A stretch of DNA of 64,000 nucleotides from JAJRTA01 sp965603125 (GTDB taxonomy: Bacteria > Zixibacteria > MSB-5A5 > GN15 > FEB-12): contig CBFDBU010000005.1 of NCBI GenBank assembly GCA_965603125.1, positions 62,001-126,000 of the forward strand, in the 5' to 3' direction. The translations under genes and the position numbers were made by a program. The notes beneath the pieces were generated by a model, which made no database searches, had not been told where the DNA came from, and saw only the letters and a program-made list of their open reading frames with translations. Shown piece by piece: positions 33,994 to 42,661 of this stretch; the first letter of the stretch is position 1, and every line of letters begins with the position of its first letter.

Positions 33994-36239
33994 TCTTCAA
34001 CTTCTCCCTCGTCGGCAACCCGCCTGGGATAGACGACGCGGCGGTGGAAAGCGGCTGTCAGCCATTGCGCAAAGGCATCTCTGATTTTGGCCAGATCCCG
34101 GAGTGTCAGGGGGCATTCGTCAAGCTCCCCGGACTGGAAGCGGTCATTGATAATGCGCTGGATCAGGTTGCGGGTCCGCGCCGGCTTGGGGTCGTCAAGA
34201 GTCCTGCTGGCGGCTTCCACGGCATCGGCCAGCATGGCGATCCCGGTCTCGCGGATCTGGGGCTTGGGCCCGGGATAGCGGAACTTGTCGGCCACCGACT
34301 CGTCGGCGCCCTGCTCAATGGCCTTGTTGTAGAAGTACGGCATCATCATGGTGCCGTGATGCTCTTCGACAAAATTGAGAACGTCGTCGGGGATGTCGGC
34401 ATCTTCGCCGAGCTTCCGGCCGCGTTTGACATGGGACGAAAGGATCAGCGCCGACGCCGACGGGGCCAGATCGTCATGCCTGGATTTGACGCTCAACTGG
34501 TTTTCGACGAAATACTCCGGGATTTCGATCTTACCGATATCGTGGTAGTAACAGCCCACCCGCGCCAACAGCGAGTTTGCCTCGATCGCCTTGGCGGCCG
34601 CCTCGGCGAGATTGCCGACAATTATCGAGTGCTGATAGGTACCCGGTGTCTCCACAGCCAGTCTCTTGAGCAGGGGGTGGTTCATGTCGGACAGTTCCAG
34701 AAGGGTGATGTCGGTCGTGATGCCGAACAATGACTCGAACAGGGGAAGGATGCCGACCGTGAGCAACACCGACACGGCGCCGTTGACGAGACCGAATCCG
34801 ACGTCGGTGAGTACGTCTTCACCGGGAACGAACTTGAGGTTCTCCACCAGGAATATGAAGGCCGCGTAAGTCGCGGCGACCGACAACAGTATCTTGAAAA
34901 ACTCGGTGCGCTTGCGTACCCTCAGGGAAGTCATGCAGGCCACCGTCCCCACGGTCACGGTCATGAAGGTCAGGGTGAAATCGAAGCGATGCATCAAGCC
35001 CAGCAGAAGGGCCAGGACCAGTGTCGACAGGAGGCCCACCTCGGCGTCGAACAGGAAAGTCACGATGATCGACAGTACCGCTGTTGGAAACAGATACATG
35101 GACAGGTCATAGAACCCCGCCAGATACACCAGGAACAACTGGAGCCCGAACACTAAGAACAGAGCCAGAAGCTTTTGATTGGAACGGAATATCTCCCGGC
35201 GAAAGTAGAACAGGAACAGATACAGCGACGAGAACGCCGCCAGCACGAGCAGTATCCTGGCCAGAACGGGAAGAAGTGTGACCAGCAGGCCTCTCTCGGC
35301 AGCCTCCAACTGCATGATTCTGGTCATCTCATCCAGGATGCGTTGCTGCCGCTCATTGATCCGGGCTCCCGAGCGGACAATGATGTCACCCGCGTCCACC
35401 ACTTCCTTCACGTTCGATATGGAGTTCAACTCATCCCCCAGCCGAAGACGGTACTCGTCCATGTTGAGGCTGAGGTTCGCCCTGAGAAAGGTCCGGCCCA
35501 CCAGGTAACAGTATTCAACGTCGATCGGGTCTCGTTGGCTCCTCCGGTTCAGGGAGCTTAGAAGCCTGGCGTTGGACTCTGACGCCGTCAGCAGCCGGTC
35601 GCGAGAGTATATGTTTTCTCTCTCCCCCCGCCTGACGAGGACATTCCTGGAAGGCATCTCCGACAGGCCGCCTTCATCCGCCAGCACTCCGACCTTGTAG
35701 ATCTCGGATTCGAGTATATCCCTGAGAACCGCGTGCGCCCCGGCCGGATCATCCACGGAAAGCGACCGGGAAATGGCGTCCCGGCTCAGGCGTGGAAACT
35801 GCGCCAATACCAGTTCGGAGAACTCTTCCTCAAAGGGCCCGGCGGCGGAATCCTGCCGTACCGAGTCGACTATGATATAGAGGCTCTCCAGTTGCGTCAG
35901 CGCCCTGGTCGCGACGGTGGTATCACAGTCCACCACCGATGGCACTGTCAGGCGGACGACCTCCATTTCGTCGCTGAGTTCGCGGTCGCTCTTGTAGACC
36001 GTGATCGAAGATGGGGCGATGATATCCTTGCGCGATATCTCACCTCTGTGGGGCATATCGAGCGGGTCATAGAGGTGCTCTCCCGGATAGAGAGTGCCCA
36101 CCAGAAAGGAAGCCAGAAGCAGGAGCACAACCTTCCGCGTCCGTGAATAGACCGACGGTTTCGGAAGCTGACGACTCTCGCTCTTGACCTTGAGGATTTT
36201 CTTGATGCGGCGTCTTGTTTTCAGTACGAAAGAGAACAT
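33990..36239 (-). CDS. 7TM-HD family cyclic-di-AMP phosphodiesterase (PgpH-like)
   Basis: Membrane phosphohydrolase; PgpH members hydrolyse cyclic di-AMP, which is inferred here. The 749 residues have an N-terminal membrane anchor (about 34-50), a large extracytoplasmic 7TMR-HDED domain (about 60-310), about seven membrane helices (320-510) and a cytoplasmic HD domain (about 530-720). The HD motif reads GTYQHSIIVGNLAEAAA ... YYHDIGKI, with further histidines in LSSHVKRG and EEHHG. The order phoH-7TM-HD-ybeY matches the neighbourhood seen in many bacteria. No diadenylate cyclase is in the window, so the nucleotide substrate remains an inference. Confidence 0.93.
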   Translation of the reverse strand: MFSFVLKTRRRIKKILKVKSESRQLPKPSVYSRTRKVVLLLLASFLVGTLYPGEHLYDPLDMPHRGEISRKDIIAPSSITVYKSDRELSDEMEVVRLTVPSVVDCDTTVATRALTQLESLYIIVDSVRQDSAAGPFEEEFSELVLAQFPRLSRDAISRSLSVDDPAGAHAVLRDILESEIYKVGVLADEGGLSEMPSRNVLVRRGERENIYSRDRLLTASESNARLLSSLNRRSQRDPIDVEYCYLVGRTFLRANLSLNMDEYRLRLGDELNSISNVKEVVDAGDIIVRSGARINERQQRILDEMTRIMQLEAAERGLLVTLLPVLARILLVLAAFSSLYLFLFYFRREIFRSNQKLLALFLVFGLQLFLVYLAGFYDLSMYLFPTAVLSIIVTFLFDAEVGLLSTLVLALLLGLMHRFDFTLTFMTVTVGTVACMTSLRVRKRTEFFKILLSVAATYAAFIFLVENLKFVPGEDVLTDVGFGLVNGAVSVLLTVGILPLFESLFGITTDITLLELSDMNHPLLKRLAVETPGTYQHSIIVGNLAEAAAKAIEANSLLARVGCYYHDIGKIEIPEYFVENQLSVKSRHDDLAPSASALILSSHVKRGRKLGEDADIPDDVLNFVEEHHGTMMMPYFYNKAIEQGADESVADKFRYPGPKPQIRETGIAMLADAVEAASRTLDDPKPARTRNLIQRIINDRFQSGELDECPLTLRDLAKIRDAFAQWLTAAFHRRVVYPRRVADEGEVEE

Positions 36240-36260
36240 ACGGCGAACTTCCGTTTCGCC

Positions 36261-37244
36261 CTACTCCTTTCCCTTCGGTTTCTCATACCTGGCATACGCC
36301 TTGATGATGTCCTGCACCAGCCGATGACGTATGACGTCCTTGGCGGTCAGGTAGACAAACTCGATCCCCCTGATGCCCTTCAGAATCTTCTGCACCTTGA
36401 CCAGTCCGGAGGAGCGCGGCTTCTCCAGGTCGATCTGCGTAATATCACCGTTGATGACCGCCTTCGACTTCTCCCCGATCCTGGTCAGGAACATCTTCAT
36501 CTGGGCGTTGCTCGTGTTCTGCGCCTCATCCAGCACCACAAAGGCTTCGTTGAGAGTGCGGCCGCGCATGAACGCCAGCGGCGCAATCTCGATCACGCCC
36601 ATCTCCAGGAGCTTGCGGATCTTGTCCGGCTGCAGCATATCGTAAAGGGCGTCATAGACCGGTCGCAGGTAGGGATCAACTTTGGCCCGGATATCCCCCG
36701 GGAGAAAGCCCAGTGATTCCCCGGCCTCGACAGCCGGACGCGTGAAAACGATACGGTTGACTTTCTTTGCTTTCAGTTCCGCCACTGCCATCGCCACCGC
36801 CAGGTATGTCTTGCCGGTGCCGGCAGGACCGATTGAGAAAACAAGGTCGCTGCGATCCACGGCCTCGACATAGTTCGTCTGACCGATCGTTTTGGGCTTG
36901 ATGATTTTGCGGAGGGAACTGACCAGGAGTTCCTCGGTGGCTATGGCATTGGCCGGGCCGAAGCCGTTTTCCTTGACCATGCCGATAGCGTAATTGACGT
37001 ACTGTTCGGTAATGAAATCTCCCTGCTTGATTCGTGTGACCAGATCGCCCAGGAGCCGCAGAACCTGGTCGACGTCAGAGGACGCACCCACCACGCTGAC
37101 ACTGTCGCCGCGAGCGACAATCCTGCTGTCGAAGCGGTCCTCTATCATCCGCAGGAAAAGATCGTTCTGCCCGAACAACAGCCGTTGGTCGATCCCTTCG
37201 ACGGAAAAGATTCGCGATCTGTTCTCATCCGTATTCAAGTTCAT
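36261..37244 (-). CDS. phoH: PhoH-like ATPase
   Basis: P-loop ATPase of the PhoH/YbeZ family, associated with RNA metabolism and often a partner of YbeY. The 327 residues contain an N-terminal KH-like region (about 25-110) with a GDSVSVVG motif, Walker A GPAGTGKTYLAVAMA near residue 140, RIVFTRPAVEAGESLGFLPG after it, and Walker B FVVLDEAQN near 240. The C-terminal DVIRHRLVQDIIKAY closes the domain. It lies 15 bases after aspS and 21 before the HD gene on the same strand. Functional pairing with ybeY is supported by established YbeY-YbeZ associations. Confidence 0.94.
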   Translation of the reverse strand: MNLNTDENRSRIFSVEGIDQRLLFGQNDLFLRMIEDRFDSRIVARGDSVSVVGASSDVDQVLRLLGDLVTRIKQGDFITEQYVNYAIGMVKENGFGPANAIATEELLVSSLRKIIKPKTIGQTNYVEAVDRSDLVFSIGPAGTGKTYLAVAMAVAELKAKKVNRIVFTRPAVEAGESLGFLPGDIRAKVDPYLRPVYDALYDMLQPDKIRKLLEMGVIEIAPLAFMRGRTLNEAFVVLDEAQNTSNAQMKMFLTRIGEKSKAVINGDITQIDLEKPRSSGLVKVQKILKGIRGIEFVYLTAKDVIRHRLVQDIIKAYARYEKPKGKE

Positions 37245-37259
37245 GCCGGCCGCCAGGGC

Positions 37260-39083
37260 TCAGTCTCCTCCTTTTATTATCAGGCCGAGTTCCTCCAACT
37301 GCGCGGAATCAATTTCCGATGGAGCGCCGTCCATCAGCGAGAAGGCATTGGTCGTTTTGGGAAAGGCGATCACGTCCCTGATCGAATCCGAGCCGGTCAT
37401 CAGGGCGACAATCCGGTCCAGGCCGGGGGCAAGTCCGGCGTGTGGCGGGGCACCGTATTCCAGCGCCCGCAGCAGGAAGCCAAACATGCGTTCGGCCCGT
37501 TCGCGGTCGATACCCAGGATTTCGAGTATCTTCTCTTGGAGGTCACGCCGGTTTATCCGCTGTCCGCCCGAGGCTATCTCCCAGCCGTTGGCGACCAGGT
37601 CGTACTGCTGCGCCCGGGCCCGTCTCCACGGGTGCGCGGGTTCGGATAGCGGCAGCGACGTTGTGAATCCCTCGTCAATCAGCGGCAGGTCCTGCTCGTG
37701 TGGGTGGGATACAATATTGTGCGCCGCCACCAGCGAATCCGTCTCATCATTATATTCAAAAAGCGGGAAATCGGTCACCCAGAGCATCTTCCACCGGCCG
37801 TCCCCGATCAGACCGTGCTGCCGACCGAGATGAAGCCGCAATTGTCCTATGATTTCCTCGGTTTTTATCCTCTTGTCGGACACTATGAACAACGCGTCAC
37901 CCGGCTTTGCACCGGACCTGACGCACATGGCCTTCTGCACTTCTTCGCCGAGGAACTTCAGTATCGGCGACTTGTCCCCGTCCGGGGCACGTAGTATGTA
38001 GGCCAGGCCGCCGGCTCCCAGCTCTTTCGCACGGGATGTCAGATCATCGATCTGTCGCCGCGAGAACGTCCCGCCCCCCTTCAGGACAATTCCCTTAACG
38101 ACACCACCGGCGCTGACATTGTCCGCAAATACCCTGAAAGCACACCCGGCAGCGATATCCGACAGATCGACAATTTCCATATCGAATCGAATATCCGGCT
38201 TGTCGGTTCCCCAACGCGCCATCACCTCTTCATACGTGAATCGCGGGAACGGCGTTTCAAGCGTGACGTCCAGCACCTTGTCAAACAGGTCAGCCATCAT
38301 TCCTTCGGCCAATGTGAAAACGTCATCGGGCGTTACGTACGACATCTCAAGGTCGATCTGGGTGTGTTCCGGCTGCCGGTCGCTACGGAGGTCCTCATCG
38401 CGCAGGCAGCGCGCCAGTTGGAAATACTTGTCGAACCCCGATACCATCAGTATCTGTTTCAGAAGCTGCGGTGACTGGGGCAGGGCGTAGAACTTCCCCC
38501 TGGAAACGCGGCTGGGCACAACGTAATCACGCGCGCCCTCCGGTGTCGATCGAATCAAAAGCGGTGTCTCGATCTCGTAGAATCCTTCGGCGCTCAGGTA
38601 GTTACGCACGGCCAGCGCCGCCTCATGGCGAAGGCGCATCTTCTCCTGCAGGGGCGGGCGGCGAAGATCAAGAAAGCGATACTCAAGACGCAGCTTTTCA
38701 CTTGCCTGAGTATCGTCTTCAATCTCAAAGGGCGGCGTCCTCGATTCCGCCAGCGTGTGGAACGCCTCAGCCGTGACTTCGATTTCACCGGTCGCCAGGT
38801 TCGGATTTAACGTCCCCTCCGGACGCCTGGTCACGGTGCCGGTGACGGCAACCACAAACTCATGACGGGCTCGAGAAGCCTCAGCGAGCATATCCTTGTT
38901 GAAACTGTCGGGATTGATCACGACCTGTGTAATGCCATAGCGGTCCCTCAGATCCATGAAGAACAGGCCGCCCAGGTTACGATAGCCGGCGACCCAGCCG
39001 TTGAGTCGCACACTCTGACCGACATCAGTCGACCGTAACTCCCCGCAGGTATGTGTACGTTTCAGCTCCTTGAACGGCGGCAC
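37260..39083 (-). CDS. aspS: Aspartyl-tRNA synthetase, bacterial type
   Basis: Class II synthetase charging tRNA with aspartate. The 607 residues show an N-terminal OB-fold anticodon domain (about 1-110) with VRLNGWVAGYRNLGGLFFMDLRD split over a short stretch, the catalytic core with LEYRFLDLRR (motif 1 area) and ARCLRDEDLRSDRQPEHTQ (motif 2), a bacterial GAD insert (about 300-420), and motif 3 in GLAPGLDRIVALM near the C-terminus. It starts at GTG with GAGAGGA 4 bases upstream. Whether it also makes Asp-tRNA-Asn cannot be decided here. It heads the minus-strand run to the corC-like gene. Confidence 0.97.
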   Translation of the reverse strand: MPPFKELKRTHTCGELRSTDVGQSVRLNGWVAGYRNLGGLFFMDLRDRYGITQVVINPDSFNKDMLAEASRARHEFVVAVTGTVTRRPEGTLNPNLATGEIEVTAEAFHTLAESRTPPFEIEDDTQASEKLRLEYRFLDLRRPPLQEKMRLRHEAALAVRNYLSAEGFYEIETPLLIRSTPEGARDYVVPSRVSRGKFYALPQSPQLLKQILMVSGFDKYFQLARCLRDEDLRSDRQPEHTQIDLEMSYVTPDDVFTLAEGMMADLFDKVLDVTLETPFPRFTYEEVMARWGTDKPDIRFDMEIVDLSDIAAGCAFRVFADNVSAGGVVKGIVLKGGGTFSRRQIDDLTSRAKELGAGGLAYILRAPDGDKSPILKFLGEEVQKAMCVRSGAKPGDALFIVSDKRIKTEEIIGQLRLHLGRQHGLIGDGRWKMLWVTDFPLFEYNDETDSLVAAHNIVSHPHEQDLPLIDEGFTTSLPLSEPAHPWRRARAQQYDLVANGWEIASGGQRINRRDLQEKILEILGIDRERAERMFGFLLRALEYGAPPHAGLAPGLDRIVALMTGSDSIRDVIAFPKTTNAFSLMDGAPSEIDSAQLEELGLIIKGGD

Positions 39084-39254
39084 TCAATCCTCTCTAATTG
39101 CCTGTTACACTGTCGTATCGGCATATCCTCCCGATCGTTAAGAGACATCCTGTCGGCACGGCTGTGAAAAGCTACACCATTAATTCCGGCAAGTCAATAG
39201 GCGCGATGGTCCCATCCGTGCGACCTGAAGAAACGATAAGCGCATTTGCTATAC

Positions 39255-40001
39255 CTACCGCCGATACCATTCCCAGGCGGCGTCCAGTATTGACTGCCAC
39301 GCCGGTGGGACAGCGTTATAATCGGGACTGTAACCGCGGAAAGACGACGTGTCGCCGTCTACCGTGAAAATATAGTATTCAGAGTGTTCGCAGCCGGAGG
39401 GGGAGGGACAGTTTTCCCACGCGTACCGAAAGAAATAGACTATTTCTCCCCCGTTCCGATACAGAAGCAGCATGGCGGCGTCACCATAGTAGCGGTTGGG
39501 CTCGACAAACCGCAGTCCGGGTAGATCAGCGTAGATGTCCGCCAGAACGAGAGGGTGCAGCCGCTCCTGGAACTTCAACTTGAGTTGCCTGAAAAGCGGA
39601 GTCGATAGTACGATCGTATCGAGGCCGTACACGGTGTTCAGAGAATCCCAGTGATGATATTCACCGGCGGCGATGCTGTCGTAGCTCTCCTGCGTGAAGC
39701 CCATGACAAGTCTGCCCGGCTCCCACGGCACGCGGAAGCCGATCTTAACCGCGTCAAGCGAATCCTCCCACTCTTCCCGGATGAGCGCCAGTTCGTCCCG
39801 TATCTGCTCGTAGAGTTTTTCGGGGGCGGTCAGTTCACCGGAGAGCCACAGCGCGGCGTCGGACGCCTCGGTATCGGTCTGCGGGGTCACTGGATCGTGC
39901 GTAGAGTTGTCATTGCCTTTCGGTGCGGACGGTTGATCCCCACCACACCCGTTCATGAGAACTATCGCAACCATCATGATCATAACGCTCAGATTTCGCA
40001 T
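39255..40001 (-). CDS. Hypothetical lipoprotein
   Basis: Exported lipoprotein of 248 residues with a short hydrophobic N-terminus and lipobox (LMNGC), then a Pro/Asp/Thr-rich spacer (about 22-50). I do not recognise the family. The middle holds a long charged helix (KLYEQIRDELALIREEW) and a segment reading LADIYADLPGLRFVEPN, which resembles the end of subtilase pro-peptides or I9 inhibitors ('LPGV..VEPN'). The C-terminal part is rich in Tyr and Trp with two cysteines in CPSPSGC. A GTG one codon upstream is an alternative start. It is a single gene between aspS and the divergent PTS gene. Confidence 0.75.
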   Translation of the reverse strand: MRNLSVMIMMVAIVLMNGCGGDQPSAPKGNDNSTHDPVTPQTDTEASDAALWLSGELTAPEKLYEQIRDELALIREEWEDSLDAVKIGFRVPWEPGRLVMGFTQESYDSIAAGEYHHWDSLNTVYGLDTIVLSTPLFRQLKLKFQERLHPLVLADIYADLPGLRFVEPNRYYGDAAMLLLYRNGGEIVYFFRYAWENCPSPSGCEHSEYYIFTVDGDTSSFRGYSPDYNAVPPAWQSILDAAWEWYRR

Positions 40002-40095
40002 CACATTTGAGCCCTATACTCGTCAACTCGCGTCTACTATGTGCATACTTCCGTTTGAATGCAAATGAAAAGTCATCGATATCCGCACATCCCTA

Positions 40096-40125
40096 TTGAC
40101 AGGAAGGGGTGCCTCGGGCTATAAT
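40096..40125 (+). promoter_or_regulatory. Consensus sigma-70 promoter of the PTS EIIA gene
   Basis: TTGACA (40096-40101), 18-base spacer, TATAAT (40120-40125), about 40 bases before the start codon. Confidence 0.75.
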
Positions 40126-40163
40126 GGGTAAAGCGGGAACTGTTTGACACCGATACGCTTATT

Positions 40164-40664
40164 ATGAATATATCGCGGTACCTCAGTGAGAAGTTGATTA
40201 AGATGGAGATGACTACCGTCGTCGAGCCACAGGAAGAGGGTCTGTCAGAGGAGAAATGGCGTCAGGCCGCCAAGGAGAAGATACTCGACGAACTGGTCTC
40301 CCTGCTGGAAACCGGCAACCGCATCGGCAACCGCACCAAACTCCTGACTGACTTTATTAACCGCGAGCGCAAAGCCACCACCGGTATTGTCGATGGCATA
40401 GCTGTTCCTCACATTCGTTCGATGCAGGCCAGGGACTTGATGATCGCCGTGGCACGCTCGAGTGCCGGGTATGACTTCGGCGCCCTCGACGGCGAACTCA
40501 CCCATCTTTTCTTTGTCATGGCCGCTCCGCCCTACGACGACGCCTTGTACCTGCGTGTATTCAAGTCCCTGATGGAGAAGCTTCAGTACGAATCATTCCG
40601 CGAAGAGTTGATGAAAGCCACCGAGCCTGGTGAACTGCTGCGCGCCATCCGCGCGATGGAGTAA
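40164..40664 (+). CDS. PTS EIIA domain protein (fructose/nitrogen type)
   Basis: Phospho-carrier domain of the phosphotransferase system, 166 residues. It starts with the standard EIIA opening (MNISRYLSEKLI). The phospho-accepting His lies in GIAVPHIRS near residue 76, after the NRERKATTGI segment, and the DGELTHLFFVMAAP strand follows. There is an unusual charged insertion (about 19-33) before the KEKILDELVSLL helix. No HPr, EI or EIIBC gene is in the window, so a regulatory role like PtsN is more likely than sugar uptake. It has its own strong promoter and no adjacent co-directional partner. Confidence 0.88.
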   Translation: MNISRYLSEKLIKMEMTTVVEPQEEGLSEEKWRQAAKEKILDELVSLLETGNRIGNRTKLLTDFINRERKATTGIVDGIAVPHIRSMQARDLMIAVARSSAGYDFGALDGELTHLFFVMAAPPYDDALYLRVFKSLMEKLQYESFREELMKATEPGELLRAIRAME

Positions 40665-40731
40665 CGGCGCAGCAGGACCACGTACGCTGTCCCCCTGCTA
40701 ACTGCCATTAGTGGACGTCCTACAATAGCAC

Positions 40732-40758
40732 CCCGCCCAGAGCGAAGCGTCGGGTGGG
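40732..40758. repeat. Hairpin repeat with 13-nt conserved loop, copy 2
   Basis: CCCGCCC and GGGTGGG close the same AGAGCGAAGCGTC loop found at 9979-10005. The stem bases differ while pairing is kept (one G-T pair). Confidence 0.6.
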
Positions 40759-40871
40759 TCTGCCGTGGGCAGCAAACGCGCGACGCTGTCCTGGCTTTAG
40801 TCGTTCTGTCGGGACTTGGTTATGGCTTGCCAAAATTGTGAACCGATAAGATCTTGTTTTTCATTATGACG

Positions 40872-40900
40872 TTGACTGAGGCAACCCTGATCCATATCTT
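40872..40900 (+). promoter_or_regulatory. Candidate promoter of the coiled-coil membrane protein
   Basis: TTGACT, 17 bases, TATCTT, ending 21 bases before the GTG start at 40922, which also has GGAGG 7 bases upstream. Confidence 0.5.
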
Positions 40901-40921
40901 GGATTAGTTGGAGGTATATAC

Positions 40922-41443
40922 GTGGCAGATTCAGACTCGGTTTATTGGAAGGCCTTTCTTCACGGTGGGACGACTACAGCAGCAGCATGCTTTGCAATCT
41001 ATATATTCTTTCTGACGGATGACCCACGCGTGTCTCGACTGAACGAGCAGCTTCAGTATCTCCAGAACGAAGTTAGGACGTTGCAGGATTCAGTTAAAGC
41101 CCTCAGCTCTTTCGGAGTTGAGGTTGCCCGTTTCGAGGTGCCGCGCGGCAAGACCACTTACAACATCGGATTCTGGGGAGACATTATACATGGGTCTATA
41201 GATGCTCGTGATTGCCCTGACATCATCTGTGCTCGGCTTGTTTTTGATACTTGTGTAGGCCGGGTGTTCGAACGTCAGTATAGCAGACGCGAGCTTGAGT
41301 CATGTGCTGAGGAGTTTGCTTTCGATTTGCGCAGCGGCAACTACGCACCTATTGGCGTCGCAGAAGAACAATTCCTAATACAGTTTGTCGGAATGCGCGA
41401 CTCAATGGCTGTAGTTAGGCTTATTAAGATACCAGACTATTAG
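40922..41443 (+). CDS. Hypothetical membrane-anchored coiled-coil protein
   Basis: A 173-residue protein with one N-terminal membrane helix (about 10-30), a short coiled coil (about 38-62, with LNEQLQYLQNEVRTLQDSV) and a C-terminal globular domain of about 110 residues containing four cysteines. I do not recognise the family. The start is GTG with TTGGAGG upstream. The lipoprotein gene at 41496 follows after 52 bases; both look like envelope proteins and may share a transcript. The stretch before it (40665-40921) holds a hairpin repeat and a promoter. Confidence 0.7.
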   Translation: MADSDSVYWKAFLHGGTTTAAACFAIYIFFLTDDPRVSRLNEQLQYLQNEVRTLQDSVKALSSFGVEVARFEVPRGKTTYNIGFWGDIIHGSIDARDCPDIICARLVFDTCVGRVFERQYSRRELESCAEEFAFDLRSGNYAPIGVAEEQFLIQFVGMRDSMAVVRLIKIPDY

Positions 41444-41495
41444 CGATATTGATATATTGCTTCCCACGCCAGAGCGTGAGACTGGAGGTCATGGA

Positions 41496-41861
41496 ATGAA
41501 ATACGTAATATCAGTACTCGTGCTGTTTCTCCTCGCTGGCGGGTGCACCAAAATCGATTATGTTGGTGAAGAATATGGTCCGGTGCAGAAAGTCGATGTC
41601 TACTATTCCGCCGATGACATAGAACGCCCCTACCGAACGATTGGCTATATCTCTGGTTCTTCAGGCTCATGGTTGAGAACTACAAAGGGCATTGTCAGCA
41701 AGATAGTCGCTAGAGGCAAGGAAGTCGGCGCAGACGCGGTGATTTTTGGCCCTCCCTCACGCACCTACGATATGGCCATATCGTCCGACGACGAAGGCCG
41801 CGTGAGTTCTCATAAGACCAGTTCAAAAAACGTGTCGGCCGTCTTCATACAGTATGAGTAA
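41496..41861 (+). CDS. Small hypothetical lipoprotein
   Basis: A 121-residue lipoprotein. The ATG at 41496 has GGAGG 7 bases upstream and is followed by a hydrophobic helix and lipobox (LAGGC, Cys near residue 16). The mature part contains two beta-rich segments and VARGKEVGADAVIFGPP, a helix-strand unit seen in several small outer-membrane lipoproteins that assemble as homo-oligomers. No enzymatic motif. An in-frame TTG 13 codons upstream is not supported. The gene converges with the citryl-CoA lyase-like gene, 27 bases away. Confidence 0.75.
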   Translation: MKYVISVLVLFLLAGGCTKIDYVGEEYGPVQKVDVYYSADDIERPYRTIGYISGSSGSWLRTTKGIVSKIVARGKEVGADAVIFGPPSRTYDMAISSDDEGRVSSHKTSSKNVSAVFIQYE

Positions 41862-41888
41862 TGAAGAATCCACAGCAAGTGCGCTGTT

Positions 41889-42653
41889 CTAAATCTCCCT
41901 CTCCCCTGGGCCGTCGTATTCAAACGGCGGCGGGCCAAGCGTGCGCATCGGTCGCTCGCGGGTCATCTCTTCGTAGGCATGAGCCAGGAGACCGGGCACG
42001 CGCGAGATAATGAAGAACCCCTTCCCCAATCGCCAGTCGAACCCCATGTCAGATATCACGGCCGCGATAGCGCCGTCGACATTGATCGGCAGAGTGCGGC
42101 CGGTCTTTTTGGTCAGCGCCGTCTCGATGGCGCGGCAGAGACCGATGTGACGTCCACCGTAGCCATGACGCTCGGCGATCTCAAACAGTTTGCCTGTACG
42201 CGGGTCGACCTTGTGTAGACGATGTCCAAAACCGGGCATACGCTTCTTGTGCTCTTTCATCCAATCGACCAGGCCGTTGGCGATGGTGGCGACATCGCCG
42301 TTTTTCTGCGCCCAATCTTGCATAATCTTCGCCGCCTGCTCGATCGCGCCGCCGTGAGTGTCGCCGATCACCAGCACGCCGCCCGCAATGGCCGCATTGA
42401 GCGAGTTACCTCCTGACATGACGGTGCGCGTTCCCAGCGCTGACGGCGGTGACGCGCCATGATCAACCGATGCCACCAAAATGGCGTTCATCAACGCCGC
42501 TTCGGCTTTCGAGGGAAGCTCACCCTTGAGAATAAGATACACCACTTCCGCGTAGGAAAGCTTCTCCATGATATCGGTGATCGAATACCCTTTCACACGG
42601 ATTTTGCCGGGGCCTATGTCGGTAATTCCTGTTTTCCAATTCTCCTGCGCCAT
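41889..42653 (-). CDS. Short citrate-synthase-fold enzyme, probable citryl-CoA lyase
   Basis: Member of the citrate synthase superfamily but only 254 residues, close to the roughly 260 of the citryl-CoA lyase of Hydrogenobacter and far below the roughly 430 of citrate synthase. All three catalytic positions of the fold are present: His in GDTHGGAIEQA, His in MPGFGHRLHKVDP and Asp in INVDGAIAAVI. It resembles the C-terminal lyase module of ATP-citrate lyase. It would cleave citryl-CoA to acetyl-CoA and oxaloacetate, or run in reverse. The start at 42653 has GAGG 7 bases upstream. A separate citryl-CoA synthetase would be needed and is not seen here. It is immediately downstream of the HExxH lipoprotein gene. 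Confidence 0.75.
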   Translation of the reverse strand: MAQENWKTGITDIGPGKIRVKGYSITDIMEKLSYAEVVYLILKGELPSKAEAALMNAILVASVDHGASPPSALGTRTVMSGGNSLNAAIAGGVLVIGDTHGGAIEQAAKIMQDWAQKNGDVATIANGLVDWMKEHKKRMPGFGHRLHKVDPRTGKLFEIAERHGYGGRHIGLCRAIETALTKKTGRTLPINVDGAIAAVISDMGFDWRLGKGFFIISRVPGLLAHAYEEMTRERPMRTLGPPPFEYDGPGEREI

Positions 42654-42661
42654 ATCACGCC

